64,000 nucleotides of DNA from Streptomyces echinoruber. Its GTDB lineage: Bacteria; Actinomycetota; Actinomycetes; Streptomycetales; Streptomycetaceae. The stretch lies in contig NZ_BMWH01000008.1 in NCBI RefSeq assembly GCF_014651135.1, positions 1 through 64,000 of the forward strand, given 5' to 3'. Positions 41,994-51,214 of this stretch are shown here, piece after piece. A model generated the notes under the pieces. The model saw nothing but the letters and a program-made list of their open reading frames with translations, was not told the DNA's origin and did no database searches. Positions within the stretch are counted from its first letter, which is position 1, and each line of letters begins with the position of its first letter. Both the position numbers and the translations under genes were made by a program.

Positions 41994-42782
41994 CTACGCC
42001 GGCCGCTGCGGCTCGTCGTACGGCAGCAGCTCGGGCCGCTTCGGCGGGCGGCCGTCGCCGGAGGAACGGCCGGTCAGGCGGCGGCCGATCCAGGGCAGCA
42101 GGTGCTGCCGGGCGAACCGGACGTCCGCGGCCCGGCGTATCCACCAGCCCGGCGGCGGGTCCGCCGGCAGGGGCGTGGCCCACTCCGGGTCCTGCGGCTC
42201 GTAGCCGAGCGTCTGCCACACCGCCTCCGCGACCCGGCGGTGGCCCTCGGCGGTCAGGTGCAGCCGGTCCACGTCCCACAGCCGCGGGTCGGCCAGCGCG
42301 GGCGCGCCGTACAGGTCGACGACGAGCGCGCCATGCCGCTCGGCCAGTTCGTCGATACAGGCGAACAGGGCCTCCATGCGGGGGCGGAACCGCTCCAGGA
42401 CGGGGCCCCGGCGGCCGGGGCTGTGCATCAGCACCAGTTGCTTGCAGTTCGGCGCCAGCCGCTCCACGGCCTCCGTCAGCAGCGCCCGCACCCGGCCCAT
42501 GTCGCACTTGGGCCGCAGCGCGTCGTTCAGGCCGCCCACCAGGGTCACCACGTCCGCCCGCATCGCGGCGGCCGCGTCGACCTGCTCGTCGAGGATCTGC
42601 CCGATCAGTTTGCCGCGCACCGCCAGGTTGGCGTAGCGGAAACCGGGGGTGCGGGCGGCCATACGGGCCGCGAGGAGGTCGGCCCAGCCGCGGTAGGTGC
42701 CGTCGGGCAGCAGGTCCGACATGCCCTCGGTGAAGGAGTCGCCGACCGCGACCAGGCTGGTGTACGGGGGAGATGTCTGCAT
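41994..42782 (-). CDS. SGNH/GDSL-type hydrolase
   Basis: A 262-residue hydrolase. Block I VAVGDSFTEGMSD holds the nucleophile serine, block III GGLNDALRP the oxyanion asparagine and DVDRLHLTAEGH the Asp-x2-His pair. No signal peptide is seen, so it is cytoplasmic. The C-terminal ~70 residues (WATPLPADPPPGWWIRRAADVRFARQHLLPW) are typical of an actinobacterial subgroup. Ester or acyl-sugar substrates are possible. ATG 42782 is the start. Confidence 0.9.
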   Translation of the reverse strand: MQTSPPYTSLVAVGDSFTEGMSDLLPDGTYRGWADLLAARMAARTPGFRYANLAVRGKLIGQILDEQVDAAAAMRADVVTLVGGLNDALRPKCDMGRVRALLTEAVERLAPNCKQLVLMHSPGRRGPVLERFRPRMEALFACIDELAERHGALVVDLYGAPALADPRLWDVDRLHLTAEGHRRVAEAVWQTLGYEPQDPEWATPLPADPPPGWWIRRAADVRFARQHLLPWIGRRLTGRSSGDGRPPKRPELLPYDEPQRPA

Positions 42783-42972
42783 GGCGTGAGCGATGGTATC
42801 CCGCCGCCCCGGCCGCATACCAAGCGGTCGGTCACCGCTCGCCCCCGCGCCCGCGGCCTCCCGCGCACGCCCCGGTCGGCGTCACCCCGCGCACGCGCCT
42901 GCGCCCGCGCCTCCCGGCGGACGCGCACGCCCCCGCGCCCCTCGGCGTACACGCCCGCGCTTCCCGGCGCGC

Positions 42973-43986
42973 TCACACCTGCTGCCCGAACAGCTCCCGC
43001 AGCACGTCCGCCATCGTCACCAGACCCGCCAGCCGCCCGTCCGCGCCGAGCACCGCCGCCAGGTGGGTGCGGCTGCCCCGCATCGCGGTGAGCACGTCGT
43101 CCAGCGGCGTGTTCTCCCGCACCCGGGCGATCGGCCGCATGTCGCGCAGCCGGAACGGCAGGTCCCGCCGCGGGGCGTCCAGCGCGTCCTTGACGTGCAG
43201 GTACCCGATGATGCGGCGCCCCTCGTCGACCACCGGGAAGCGGGAGAAACCGGAGTCGGCCGACAGCCGCTCCAGCTCCTCCGGCGTGATGCCCAAGCGG
43301 GCGTAGACGACCCGCTCCAGCGGCACCACGACGTCCCGCACCGGCCGGCTGCCCAGCTCCAGCGCGTCGTGCAGCCGCTCCTGCGCGCGGTCGTCGATCA
43401 GCCCGGCCTCGCCGGCGTCCTTGACGATCTCGGCCAGTTCCGTGTCCGTGAAGGTGGCCGCGACCTCGTTCCTCGCCTCCACCCGCAGCAGCTTCAGCAG
43501 CCCGTTCGCGAAGGCGTTGACCGTGAAGATCACCGGGCGCAGCGCCCGGGCCAGCCCCACCAGCGGCGGGCCGAGCAGCAGCGCGCTGCGCACGGGTTCG
43601 GCCAGCGCGACGTTCTTCGGCACCATCTCGCCGAGCAGCATGTGCAGGTAGGTCGCCAGCACCAGGGCGATCACGAACGACACCGCGCGGCCCGCGCCCG
43701 CGGGCACGCCGAGCGCGTGGAACACCGGCTCCAGCAGGTGCTCGATGGCGGGCTCCGCCACCACACCGAGGACCAGCGTGCACAGCGTGATGCCCAGCTG
43801 CGCGGCCGCCAGGAGCGCGGAGACGTGCTCCAGGCCCCACAGCACGGCCCTCGCGCGCCGGTCGCCCTCCTCCGCGTACGGCTCGATCTGGCTGCGGCGC
43901 ACCGAGATCAGCGCGAACTCGGCGCCCACGAAGAAGGCGTTGACGACGAGGGTCGCCAGACCGATCAGCAGTTGTACCGCGGTCAT
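42973..43986 (-). CDS. CNNM/CBS domain membrane protein (hemolysin-C-like)
   Basis: A 337-residue protein with an N-terminal DUF21/CNNM membrane domain (VNAFFVGAEFALISVRRSQIE, LGITLCTLVLGVVAEP, LLGEMVPKNVALA) and two cytoplasmic CBS domains. It lacks the CorC_HlyC domain found at the end of its neighbour. Such proteins are linked to magnesium or other divalent-ion export. Start ATG overlaps the stop of the upstream gene by four bases, so the two are translated together and may form a hetero-oligomer. Confidence 0.9.
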   Translation of the reverse strand: MTAVQLLIGLATLVVNAFFVGAEFALISVRRSQIEPYAEEGDRRARAVLWGLEHVSALLAAAQLGITLCTLVLGVVAEPAIEHLLEPVFHALGVPAGAGRAVSFVIALVLATYLHMLLGEMVPKNVALAEPVRSALLLGPPLVGLARALRPVIFTVNAFANGLLKLLRVEARNEVAATFTDTELAEIVKDAGEAGLIDDRAQERLHDALELGSRPVRDVVVPLERVVYARLGITPEELERLSADSGFSRFPVVDEGRRIIGYLHVKDALDAPRRDLPFRLRDMRPIARVRENTPLDDVLTAMRGSRTHLAAVLGADGRLAGLVTMADVLRELFGQQV

Positions 43987-45338
43987 CGGCCCTGCGCCTC
44001 CTTCGTGCGGCCCGCCGGGCCGCCGCGCTCGTCGTCCAGCGGCGCGTGCAGCAGGACGCGCGCGGCCCGGCGGCCGGCGGCGTCCACGACGTCCATGCGC
44101 CAGCCGGCGACCTCGATCGAGTCGCCGACGGCGGGGATCCGGCCCAGCTCGGTGGCGACCAGGCCGGCCAGGGTCTCGTACGGCCCCTCGGGCACCCGCA
44201 GCCCCACCCGCGTCAGCTGGTCGACGCGGGCCGAACCGTCCGCCGAGTACAGCGCGTGGCCCTCGGCGTCGGCGCCGGCAGGGACGAGGTCGGGCGTCTC
44301 CAGCGGATCGTGCTCGTCGCGCACCTCGCCGACGACCTCCTCGACGATGTCCTCCAGGGTCACCACGCCGGCCGTGCCGCCGTACTCGTCGATGACGACC
44401 GCCATGGTGCGCCTGCCGGACAGCCGGTCCAGCAGCCGGTCCACGGTCAGCGACTCCGGCACGAACAGCGGCTCGCGCATGATCTCCGCGACGGGCACCC
44501 GGGCCCGGCGGTGCGCGGGCAGCGCGAGCACGTCCTTGACATGGGCGGTGCCGATCACCGAATCGAGGGTGCCGCGGTAGACGGGGAAGCGGGACAGGCC
44601 GGTGGCGCGGGTCGCGTTCGCCACGTCCTCGCAGGTCGCCTGGGACTCCAGGGCGACGACCCGGACGCGCGGGGTCATCACGTTCTCCGCGGTGAGGTCG
44701 GCCAGGTTCAGGGTGCGCACGAACAGCTCGGCGGTGTCCGGCTCCAGGGCGCCCTCGCGGGCCGAGTGCCGGGCCAGCACCGCCAGCTCCTGCGGGCCGC
44801 GCGCGGAGGCCAGCTCCTCGGCGGGCTCGACGCCGAGGCGGCGCACCAGGCGGTTGGCGGCGTTGTTCAGGTGGGCGATGAACGGGCGGAAGACGGCGCT
44901 GAACCAGCGCAGCGGGTTGCCCACCCGCCGGGCCATGGTCAGCGGCGCGGAGATCGCCCAGTTCTTGGGCACCAGTTCGCCGACCACCATCAGGAACACC
45001 GTGGACAGCGCCGTGCCCAGCACCAGCGCGACGGAGGACGCCGTCGCCCGCGAGGCGCCGAGGGCCTGCAGCGGGCCCGCGAGCAGCCGCGCGATCGATG
45101 GCTCGGCGAGCATGCCGACCACCAGGTTGGTGACGGTGATGCCGAGCTGCGCCCCGGAGAGCTGGAAGGTGAGGTTCCGTACGGCCTTCAGGGCGCCGGC
45201 CGCGCCGCCCTCACCGCGCTCCGCGGCCCGCTCCAGCTCGCCGCGCTCGACCGTGGTCAGCGAGAACTCGGCGGCGACGAACGCGCCGCAGGCCAGCGAC
45301 AGCAGCACCGCCACCAGCAGCAGGAGCACTTCGGTCAC
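43983..45338 (-). CDS. CNNM/CBS/CorC_HlyC domain membrane protein
   Basis: A 451-residue paralogue of the next gene: CNNM membrane domain (LACGAFVAAEFSLTTVERGEL, QLGITVTNLVVGMLAEP, VVGELVPKNWAIS), CBS pair (ENVMTPRVRVVALES, SRFPVYRGTLDSVIGTAHVKD) and a CorC_HlyC transporter-associated domain (SARVDQLTRVGLRVPEGPYETLAGLV). VVIDEYGGTAGVVTLEDIVEEVVGEV is the family signature linking the CBS pair to the last domain. GTG 45338 is the start. First gene of a two-gene operon with ATGA-type overlap. Confidence 0.92.
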   Translation of the reverse strand: MTEVLLLLVAVLLSLACGAFVAAEFSLTTVERGELERAAERGEGGAAGALKAVRNLTFQLSGAQLGITVTNLVVGMLAEPSIARLLAGPLQALGASRATASSVALVLGTALSTVFLMVVGELVPKNWAISAPLTMARRVGNPLRWFSAVFRPFIAHLNNAANRLVRRLGVEPAEELASARGPQELAVLARHSAREGALEPDTAELFVRTLNLADLTAENVMTPRVRVVALESQATCEDVANATRATGLSRFPVYRGTLDSVIGTAHVKDVLALPAHRRARVPVAEIMREPLFVPESLTVDRLLDRLSGRRTMAVVIDEYGGTAGVVTLEDIVEEVVGEVRDEHDPLETPDLVPAGADAEGHALYSADGSARVDQLTRVGLRVPEGPYETLAGLVATELGRIPAVGDSIEVAGWRMDVVDAAGRRAARVLLHAPLDDERGGPAGRTKEAQGR

Positions 45339-45521
45339 CGGGCCACCCCCCTGCCGGGACCGGACGGGCGGGGAAGGGGCGTGCGGTGGCGCGTACGGGG
45401 AGGATCGCCCATGGGCGGACGCTCACAACCTTTCATGGGGGACCGAGTGCTCCTCCCACGGTAAAGGATGAGCAAAGAAGCGGGCGAGGGTGAGCCGGTG
45501 ACGCGGTCCGGCGTCCACCGG

Positions 45522-45633
45522 TGAACGGCCGCCCACCGAGCGGCCTCACCCGGTGAGTCTCGTCCGCCGAGCGGTTTCACCCGATGAACGGCCGCCCGCT
45601 GAGCGGCCTCACCCGCCGAGCGACTTCACCCGG
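45522..45633. repeat. Three and a half 31-32-bp tandem units
   Basis: Units at 45522-45553, 45554-45584 and 45585-45616, plus a half copy at 45617-45633, share GAGCGG and TTCACCCG-type ends with 70-90% identity. The array reaches the last codons of the GNAT gene, so part of its 3' end is made of repeat. The rest of the 287-bp gap holds the promoter region of the CNNM operon. Confidence 0.85.
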
Positions 45634-46117
45634 TGAGCGGCTTGACCCAGCGCCGCCACTGCTCCTGCGGCCCGTACCCGGCCGCCCGCCAGGCGCGGTG
45701 CGCCGTCTCGTTGCCGGTCAGCACCATGGCGTCCGCCCGGCGGCCCCCGAGCCGCACGAACCGCTCCTGCGCGGCGGCCAGCAGCGCCGAGGCGATGCCG
45801 CGGCGGCGGTGGCCGGGGTGGACCGCGAGCCGGTACAGGTGGCAGCGCCAGCCGTCGAAGCCGGCGATCACCGTGCCGACCAGCTCGCCGCCCAGCTCGG
45901 CCAGCAGCAACGCCTCGGGATCGCGGGCGACCAGCCGCTCCACGCCCTCCCGGTCGTCGCTGATGCTGGTGCCCTCGGCGGCCGTCCTCCAGAACGCCAG
46001 CACGGTGCCGGAGTCGGCGCCGGTCGCGGCACGGATGCGCAGATCAAGGAGGGCATCACCCGTACGCGGACCAGAAGGGGCATCACTCATGCGCGGATCA
46101 GCAGGGGCATCACTCAT
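45626..46117 (-). CDS. GNAT family N-acetyltransferase
   Basis: A 163-residue GNAT protein: LRIRAATGADSGTVLAFWRTA starts the fold, and YRLAVHPGHRRRGIASALLAAAQERF is the acetyl-CoA-binding motif A with R/Q-x2-G-x-G/A. The acceptor is unknown. The N-terminus carries a 27-bp tandem duplication, MSDAPADPR then MSDAPSGPR, which copies the start codon too; ATG 46117 is preferred because GGGA lies upstream, while ATG 46090 lacks a site. It lies 12 bp after the LLM oxidoreductase gene, an operon. Confidence 0.88.
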   Translation of the reverse strand: MSDAPADPRMSDAPSGPRTGDALLDLRIRAATGADSGTVLAFWRTAAEGTSISDDREGVERLVARDPEALLLAELGGELVGTVIAGFDGWRCHLYRLAVHPGHRRRGIASALLAAAQERFVRLGGRRADAMVLTGNETAHRAWRAAGYGPQEQWRRWVKPLTG

Positions 46118-46129
46118 ACGGTGATCCCA

Positions 46130-47065
46130 TCACGCCCGGCTCCCCGGCACGGCGGAATTCCGCTGTGCGGACGCCGGCCGCTCCTCGGCGCGCAGCGCCG
46201 CCATCACCGGCGCGAACGCCTCCATCGACGACTCCAGCACGGTCAGGTACGTGAAGCCGTACCGCTCGCGCTGCGCCCGCACCTGGGCGACGATCTCCTC
46301 CAGCGTGCCGAACAGGAAGATCGGCAGGCCCAGCACCTGCTCCCGGGTGAGGTCCGGCAGGTGCCGCAGCAGCGGCTCGGCGGCGGCCTCGCGGTCCTCG
46401 GTGACGACCACCCGCTGGATCAGCAGGTTCAGCTCGGCGGGCGCGCGCCGGCCGGCCGCGAACTCCCGGTAGCGGGCCATCCGCTCGTCCAGCTCCTCCG
46501 CCGTGATCGGCGCCAGGCCGGTCGCGCTGCCGGGCGCCGGCCTGGCCCCGGTGAACGCCGCCACGTCGGCGTGCTCGGCGGTCAGCCGCAGCACGCGGTC
46601 GCCGTTGCCGCCGATCAGCAGGGGCACCCGCGCCTGCCGCGGGCGCGGCCGGTGGTCCGGCGAGCCGAGCAGCTTCTCCAGTTCCTCCACGGTGCGCCGC
46701 AGGTGGTCCACGCGCTCGCGTGGCGAGCCGAACGGCAGCCCGGCCGTGTCGTGCTCGGCCCGCACGTAGCCGGTGCCCAGGCCGAGTTCCAGGCGCCCGC
46801 CGGTCAGCGCGTCGGTGGTGGCCACCTCGCGGGCCAGCAGCGCCGGGTTCCAGAAGCCGGCGTTGAGGACGAACGTGCCCACCCGCGGCCGCTCTGTCGC
46901 CTCCGCGGCGGCCACCAGCGCCGGGAACGGCGCGGGCAGACCGAGGTGGTCGGGGACGAGCAGCACGTCGTAGCCGAGCTCCTCGGCGCGGCGGCACTTG
47001 GCGCGCCACTCGGCGGCGGAGGCGGGCTCCAGCAGATTGACGCCGAAACGGAACGGACGGGTCAT
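46130..47065 (-). CDS. F420-dependent LLM-class oxidoreductase
   Basis: A 311-residue luciferase-like TIM-barrel protein. FRFGVNLLEPASAAEWRAKCRRAEELGYDVLLVPDH is the family start, GRLELGLGTGYVRAEHDTAG the central flavin/F420 region, and PLLIGGNGDRVLRLTAEHAD the late strand. The actinobacterial subgroup with this pattern uses deazaflavin F420. Substrate unknown. ATG 47065 is preceded by GGGAGAT. It is followed closely by the GNAT gene. Confidence 0.9.
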   Translation of the reverse strand: MTRPFRFGVNLLEPASAAEWRAKCRRAEELGYDVLLVPDHLGLPAPFPALVAAAEATERPRVGTFVLNAGFWNPALLAREVATTDALTGGRLELGLGTGYVRAEHDTAGLPFGSPRERVDHLRRTVEELEKLLGSPDHRPRPRQARVPLLIGGNGDRVLRLTAEHADVAAFTGARPAPGSATGLAPITAEELDERMARYREFAAGRRAPAELNLLIQRVVVTEDREAAAEPLLRHLPDLTREQVLGLPIFLFGTLEEIVAQVRAQRERYGFTYLTVLESSMEAFAPVMAALRAEERPASAQRNSAVPGSRA

Positions 47066-47171
47066 CGGATCTCCCTCATGCGTCGCGCGGCGGTGACGCT
47101 CCGTACTCCACCACCTTCGGTGCCGCCGGGCGAGCCGTTTCTGCCCACGGCGTAGGCAGGCCGGCGCCGCC

Positions 47172-47366
47172 TCACTCGTGGGCGATGGCCGCCAGCACGT
47201 TCATCCGGGAGGCGCGCAGCGCGGGCAGCAGCGCCGCCACCACACCGACCACCGCCGAACCGACCACGACCGCGACGATCGTGCCCCAGGGAACGGCGAA
47301 CGCCGTCATGCCCTCCAGCGCGAGCACCTGCTGCAGGCACACGCCCCACACCAGGCCCAGAGCCAG
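47172..47366 (-). pseudogene. C-terminal fragment of the split FtsX/MacB-type permease
   Basis: About 65 codons in one frame to a TGA: LGLVWGVCLQQVLALEGM, then a membrane helix (IVAVVVGSAVVGVVAALLPALRA) and the typical FtsX end RASRMNVLAAIAHE. No start codon of its own is expected; upstream sequence belongs to the inserted DNA. It is the same orientation and protein family as the N-terminal fragment at 49590-50413 on the other side of the integrase. Confidence 0.88.
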
Positions 47367-49590
47367 TCAACGGGACAACCCTGCCGGTCGAGGAGGCCGG
47401 CCAGTGGCTGAGGGACCACTTCGGGGACGACCCCGAGCCGAAGGTGGACATCACGCTCATGGCCAGAGAGTCCAATCCCCATGATCTACCGAGAAGTGCT
47501 GGAGATCCTGTTTGGTCCCCCCGGCGGCTGAGGGGACGACATAATGCCGCCACATGGGTGACCCCGGCGGCGCGGCAACGCCCCGGGGTCTGGCCAGTCG
47601 CGAAGGGACTGACATGAACCAGGTTCTCACGGACGAGAAGCAGAGGCTGCTCACCGCCATCGACGCTGTACTCAAGACGGCGGAGCCCGGACAGCTCCGG
47701 GCTGTCGCCTACCTCCGAGTCTCCACCGAGGACCAGAAGAAGGGCTACGGCATCTCCTACACCGGCAAACGCGTGGTCAGGCACATCGCCAAGAAGGGCT
47801 GGGCGCTGGTCGATGTCTTCGCGGACGAGGGCTTCAGTGGCAGCCTGGACCATACGCAGCGTCCGGACCTCGGCCGTCTCATGGAGCTGGCCCGGCAGAA
47901 GCCGCGCCCCTTCGATCTAGTGGCCGTCCACGAAGAGCGCGCCATCGGCCGCGCCGACCGGGCCTTCTGGCCCTGGGTGTGGGAACTGGAAGACCTCGGC
48001 ATCTTCACCGCCATCGTCAAGGGCGACTACGACAACACCACCGACGAGGGCCGCTCACGCATGCGCAAGGCGGCCGACCGCGCCGAAGACGAGCGGATCA
48101 TCATTCGTGACCGCACGCAGGGCGGCCTTCAGGAGAAGGCCGAAGAGGGCGGGTACACGGGTGGTTTCGTCCCCTTCGGGTACGAGGTTGAGAATCAGGG
48201 CGTCAAGGGTGAATCCCGCCTCGTGGTCAAGGAAGCGGATCTGCCCACCCTGCGCAGAGCGCGCACGGTCTTCGTGGCCAAGAAGAGCTGGCCCGATACT
48301 GCGGCCGTTCTGAACGCCGAAGGGCTCTTCACCCGCTCCGGGAAGCCCTGGAGTCACCGGAACCTGCAGAAGATTATGCTGGGGGACCCGGTCCTCAACT
48401 CCAGGATCATCTTCCGCAAGGAGAAGAAGGCGAAGCTGGACCGCGACGGGAAACCGATGTACGGCGAATCCGTCGTCATCGAGCTGCCGCCCATCTTCAG
48501 TGAGGAAGAGCGCGCAGAGCTGTTGGAGGCGGCGCAGCTCGTGAAAAAGGCTCCTCCTGTCAGGCGGGGCAGGGTCTACATCCTCAGCAGTCGGCTGATC
48601 TCCCCTTGCGGGGAGAAGTACACCGGGCACCTGAAGAACGGGAAGACGCCCGGCTACCGATGCAACGGATCGGCCTCCGCCGGAGGTCACGGCTGCGACT
48701 GCCTCTTCCTTGAAGCCGATGTGACCGAAGAGGCGGTGTGGTCCAAGTTCTGCGAGGCGCTGGGCGACATTGAGCGGCTGCGGAAAGTGGCCGAAGACTG
48801 GACCGGCGTCAACCAGGGGCAGAACATCAACCACGCCGAGCGGATCGCCGACCTGGAGAAGCAGATCAAGACGCTCCGCAGGACCAAGACCGTCACGATG
48901 TCCCTGGCCATTCGCGAAGCCATCGCCGAAGGAGCCACGGACGAAGACGCGGAAGCGCAGGCGGCGGCAGCCGTCCGCCCCCTGAACGAGGAGCTGGCCA
49001 GTCTGGAGAGCCTGAAGGCCGAAACGGAGGCGTGGGCGGCCGAGACGGCAGAAGCCGGCCAAAGGGCCAGGGATTTGCTTCAGCTGGCCGAGACGGCCCA
49101 CAAACGGCTGGAGAACCTGAAGCCTGAGCAGAAGCGGCGCCTTCTGGAGCTGTTGGACACCACGGTCACTGTGAAGGGGAATGCCCGGCAGGGGCGAGCC
49201 GGTACACCCTGTGCCCTGGCCGGGTGGTTCCGCGAGAACGGGCGCCTGGTGCCGGAGATGACGGACGAGGCATGGCAGGCCGTGGCCGACCTGTTTCCGA
49301 AGCTGCGCAAGTACGACGTCCGGAAGGTCGTCGATGGCCTTCTCTACAAGGCCCGTACGGGCGTGCAGTGGGCCAAGCTGCCTGCAGAGTACGGGCATGG
49401 GCCCTCGGTGCACACGATGTGGACCCGGTGGCACAAGACGGGCTTGTGGGAGCAGGCCATGGACCGTCTGGCCGACCGTGGAGGAGTGGAGCCCTTCCGG
49501 CCGTGGGTGGCTCCGTCCATGTCCATCCGTACCTGGGTGATTCCGGAGCTGCTGCTAGACGCAGAGCAGAACCTGGGCGGAGGCTTGCGA
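47366..49590 (+). mobile_element. Remnant of an integrative element with serine integrase inside a permease gene
   Basis: About 2.2 kb of lower-GC DNA with different codon use lies between the two permease fragments. It holds a stub of coding sequence at 47366-47480 and the integrase gene. The integrase's last codons read into permease sequence, so the right junction is at about 49588-49592. Since ~500 permease codons are absent, the left junction is probably a deletion and not an intact attachment site. Confidence 0.75.
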
Positions 49591-49602
49591 AGCCGAGCAT
49601 GA
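47614..49602 (+). CDS. int: Large serine integrase with C-terminal IS5-like (DUF4096) domain
   Basis: A 662-residue recombinase. The resolvase domain has the catalytic S37 in [12 protein letters not shown]83 in QRPDLGRL and [13 protein letters not shown]. Next come the recombinase domain ([44 protein letters not shown]), a zinc-ribbon-like region ([23 protein letters not shown]...GHGCDC, with one expected Cys changed) and a coiled coil at ~420-500. Residues ~549-618 match the DUF4096 DNA-binding start of IS5-family transposases ([34 protein letters not shown]). ATG 47614 follows GAAGGGA. The last few codons come from the split permease gene. Confidence 0.88.
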   Translation: MNQVLTDEKQRLLTAIDAVLKTAEPGQLRAVAYLRVSTEDQKKGYGISYTGKRVVRHIAKKGWALVDVFADEGFSGSLDHTQRPDLGRLMELARQKPRPFDLVAVHEERAIGRADRAFWPWVWELEDLGIFTAIVKGDYDNTTDEGRSRMRKAADRAEDERIIIRDRTQGGLQEKAEEGGYTGGFVPFGYEVENQGVKGESRLVVKEADLPTLRRARTVFVAKKSWPDTAAVLNAEGLFTRSGKPWSHRNLQKIMLGDPVLNSRIIFRKEKKAKLDRDGKPMYGESVVIELPPIFSEEERAELLEAAQLVKKAPPVRRGRVYILSSRLISPCGEKYTGHLKNGKTPGYRCNGSASAGGHGCDCLFLEADVTEEAVWSKFCEALGDIERLRKVAEDWTGVNQGQNINHAERIADLEKQIKTLRRTKTVTMSLAIREAIAEGATDEDAEAQAAAAVRPLNEELASLESLKAETEAWAAETAEAGQRARDLLQLAETAHKRLENLKPEQKRRLLELLDTTVTVKGNARQGRAGTPCALAGWFRENGRLVPEMTDEAWQAVADLFPKLRKYDVRKVVDGLLYKARTGVQWAKLPAEYGHGPSVHTMWTRWHKTGLWEQAMDRLADRGGVEPFRPWVAPSMSIRTWVIPELLLDAEQNLGGGLRSRA

Positions 49603-50413
49603 CGTACTTGATCACGTCGAGGAAGGTGCCGAGCTGCTCGGCGTCCGACTTCGCCTGCTCGTCGGCGGTCCGGACGTCGTAGGCCGCACCGGAGCCGGCG
49701 GTCGCGGAGCCGAGGGCCGCGGTGACCCGCCGCTTGAGCACCGGGTGGCCCACCCCCTCGGCGGCGTCCACGGAGATGCTCGTGGCACGGGCCGGGGAGC
49801 CGAGCAGCCGGGTCTGCGCGGTCGGGGTGTCGAGGTAGACGAGGGCGGTCCCCGGGTTGGTGGTGGTGAAGGTGACGATGCCGACGACGCGCACCGTGAA
49901 GACGCCGGGCTGGGCCATCATCGTCAGCGGATCGCCGATGTGCACGTGCCGGCGGTCGGCGGTCTCCGCGTCGATCAGGGCCTCGCCGGCGCGCGGGGCA
50001 CGGCCGGAGGTGAGCCGCACCGCCCGGTGGGGGGAGGGGTACCAGTTGCGGACGACGGTGGGGGCGCCCGTCGTCGGGCCCACCGCGTCGTGGTGCCGGT
50101 CGACGACGGTGACCTGGTCGGTGGCCGCGTCCACGTGGGCGGCCGCCACCCCGTCGACCCGCTCCAGGCGGGCCGCGAGGGCGGCGGGCAGGGTCGGGGT
50201 GGCGCCGGTGGGGACGGAGGAGCGCAGATCCTGCCGGGGCTCCACGGTGACATCGGCCGCGGTGGAGGCGAAGAGGCGGTCGAAGGTGCGGCCGACGGTG
50301 TCGGAGAAGATCAGGCTGCCCGCGACGAACGCCACGGACAGAACCACCGCGAGGGCCGACAGCAGCAGCCGGCCCTTGTGCGCGAGGAAGCTCCTCAGCG
50401 ACGCCTTCAGCAC
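49590..50413 (-). pseudogene. N-terminal fragment of the split FtsX/MacB-type permease
   Basis: About 275 codons from GTG 50413: first membrane helix ([23 protein letters not shown]), then the MacB periplasmic core domain (ending [22 protein letters not shown]) and the start of the second helix KYVMLGFA, where permease sequence stops and inserted DNA begins. The gene starts 3 bp after the stop of the ATPase gene, so they were one ABC transporter operon. Without its later helices the permease cannot work. Confidence 0.9.
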
Positions 50414-50416
50414 GGG

Positions 50417-51214
50417 TCACCCCTCCCCGGGCACCGCGCCGCGCACCGCGTCGAACCGCTTCATCCGCTCCAGCACCGCCTCCGCCGTGGGCCGCTCCAT
50501 CTCGTCCACGATCCTGCCGTCCGCCAGGAACAGCACCAGGTCGGACCGGGCGGCGGCCACCGGGTCGTGGGTGACCATCACCACCGTCTGGCCGAGCCTG
50601 TCCACGGACTGGCGCAGGAAGCCCAGCACCTCCTGCCCGGAGCGCGAGTCGAGGTTGCCGGTCGGCTCGTCGGCGAAGATCAGCTCCGGGCGCGAGGCCA
50701 GGGCGCGGGCGCAGGCCACGCGCTGCTGCTGGCCGCCGGAGAGCTGCGCGGGGCGGTGGCCCAGGCGGTCGCGCAGGCCCAGCGTGTCGATCACCTCGTC
50801 GATCCACTTCTCGTCCGGCCTGCGGCCCGCGATGTCCATCGGCAGCGTGATGTTCTCCAGCGCCGTCAGCGTCGGAACCAGGTTGAACGACTGGAAGACG
50901 AACCCGACCCGGTCCCGCCGCAGCCGCGTCAGCTCCCGCTCCTTCAGCCCGGTGATCTCGGTGTCGCCGATCCACACTTGGCCGGCGGAGACGGTGTCCA
51001 GCCCGGCCAGGCAGTGCAGCAGCGTGGACTTCCCGGAGCCCGAGGGCCCCATGACGGCGGTGAACCGGCCGCGTGCGATGTCCACGTCCACCGCGTCCAG
51101 GGCGAGCACTGCCGTCTCGCCCGAGCCGTAGGCCTTGGTCAGCCCGCGGGCCCGGGCCGCGGCCGCACCGGCCGGCGCCCGGCCCGGGACATGGTCCGCA
51201 GTGGATGTGGACAA
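50417..51214 (-). CDS. ABC transporter ATP-binding protein (MacB/LolD type)
   Basis: A 265-residue ATPase with Walker [11 protein letters not shown]-loop [18 protein letters not shown], signature [15 protein letters not shown], Walker [17 protein letters not shown] and H-loop VTHDP. It is of the MacB/LolD/FtsE type, which drives FtsX-like permeases. TTG 51214 is chosen as start because GAGGAGG lies five bases before it. The gene is intact although its permease partner is destroyed. Confidence 0.93.
   Translation of the reverse strand: MSTSTADHVPGRAPAGAAAARARGLTKAYGSGETAVLALDAVDVDIARGRFTAVMGPSGSGKSTLLHCLAGLDTVSAGQVWIGDTEITGLKERELTRLRRDRVGFVFQSFNLVPTLTALENITLPMDIAGRRPDEKWIDEVIDTLGLRDRLGHRPAQLSGGQQQRVACARALASRPELIFADEPTGNLDSRSGQEVLGFLRQSVDRLGQTVVMVTHDPVAAARSDLVLFLADGRIVDEMERPTAEAVLERMKRFDAVRGAVPGEG

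Noticed and set aside
47172..47366. The permease C-terminal fragment as an independent small gene
   Set aside because: No start codon or ribosome-binding site; it is the end of an FtsX protein whose beginning lies beyond the integrase.
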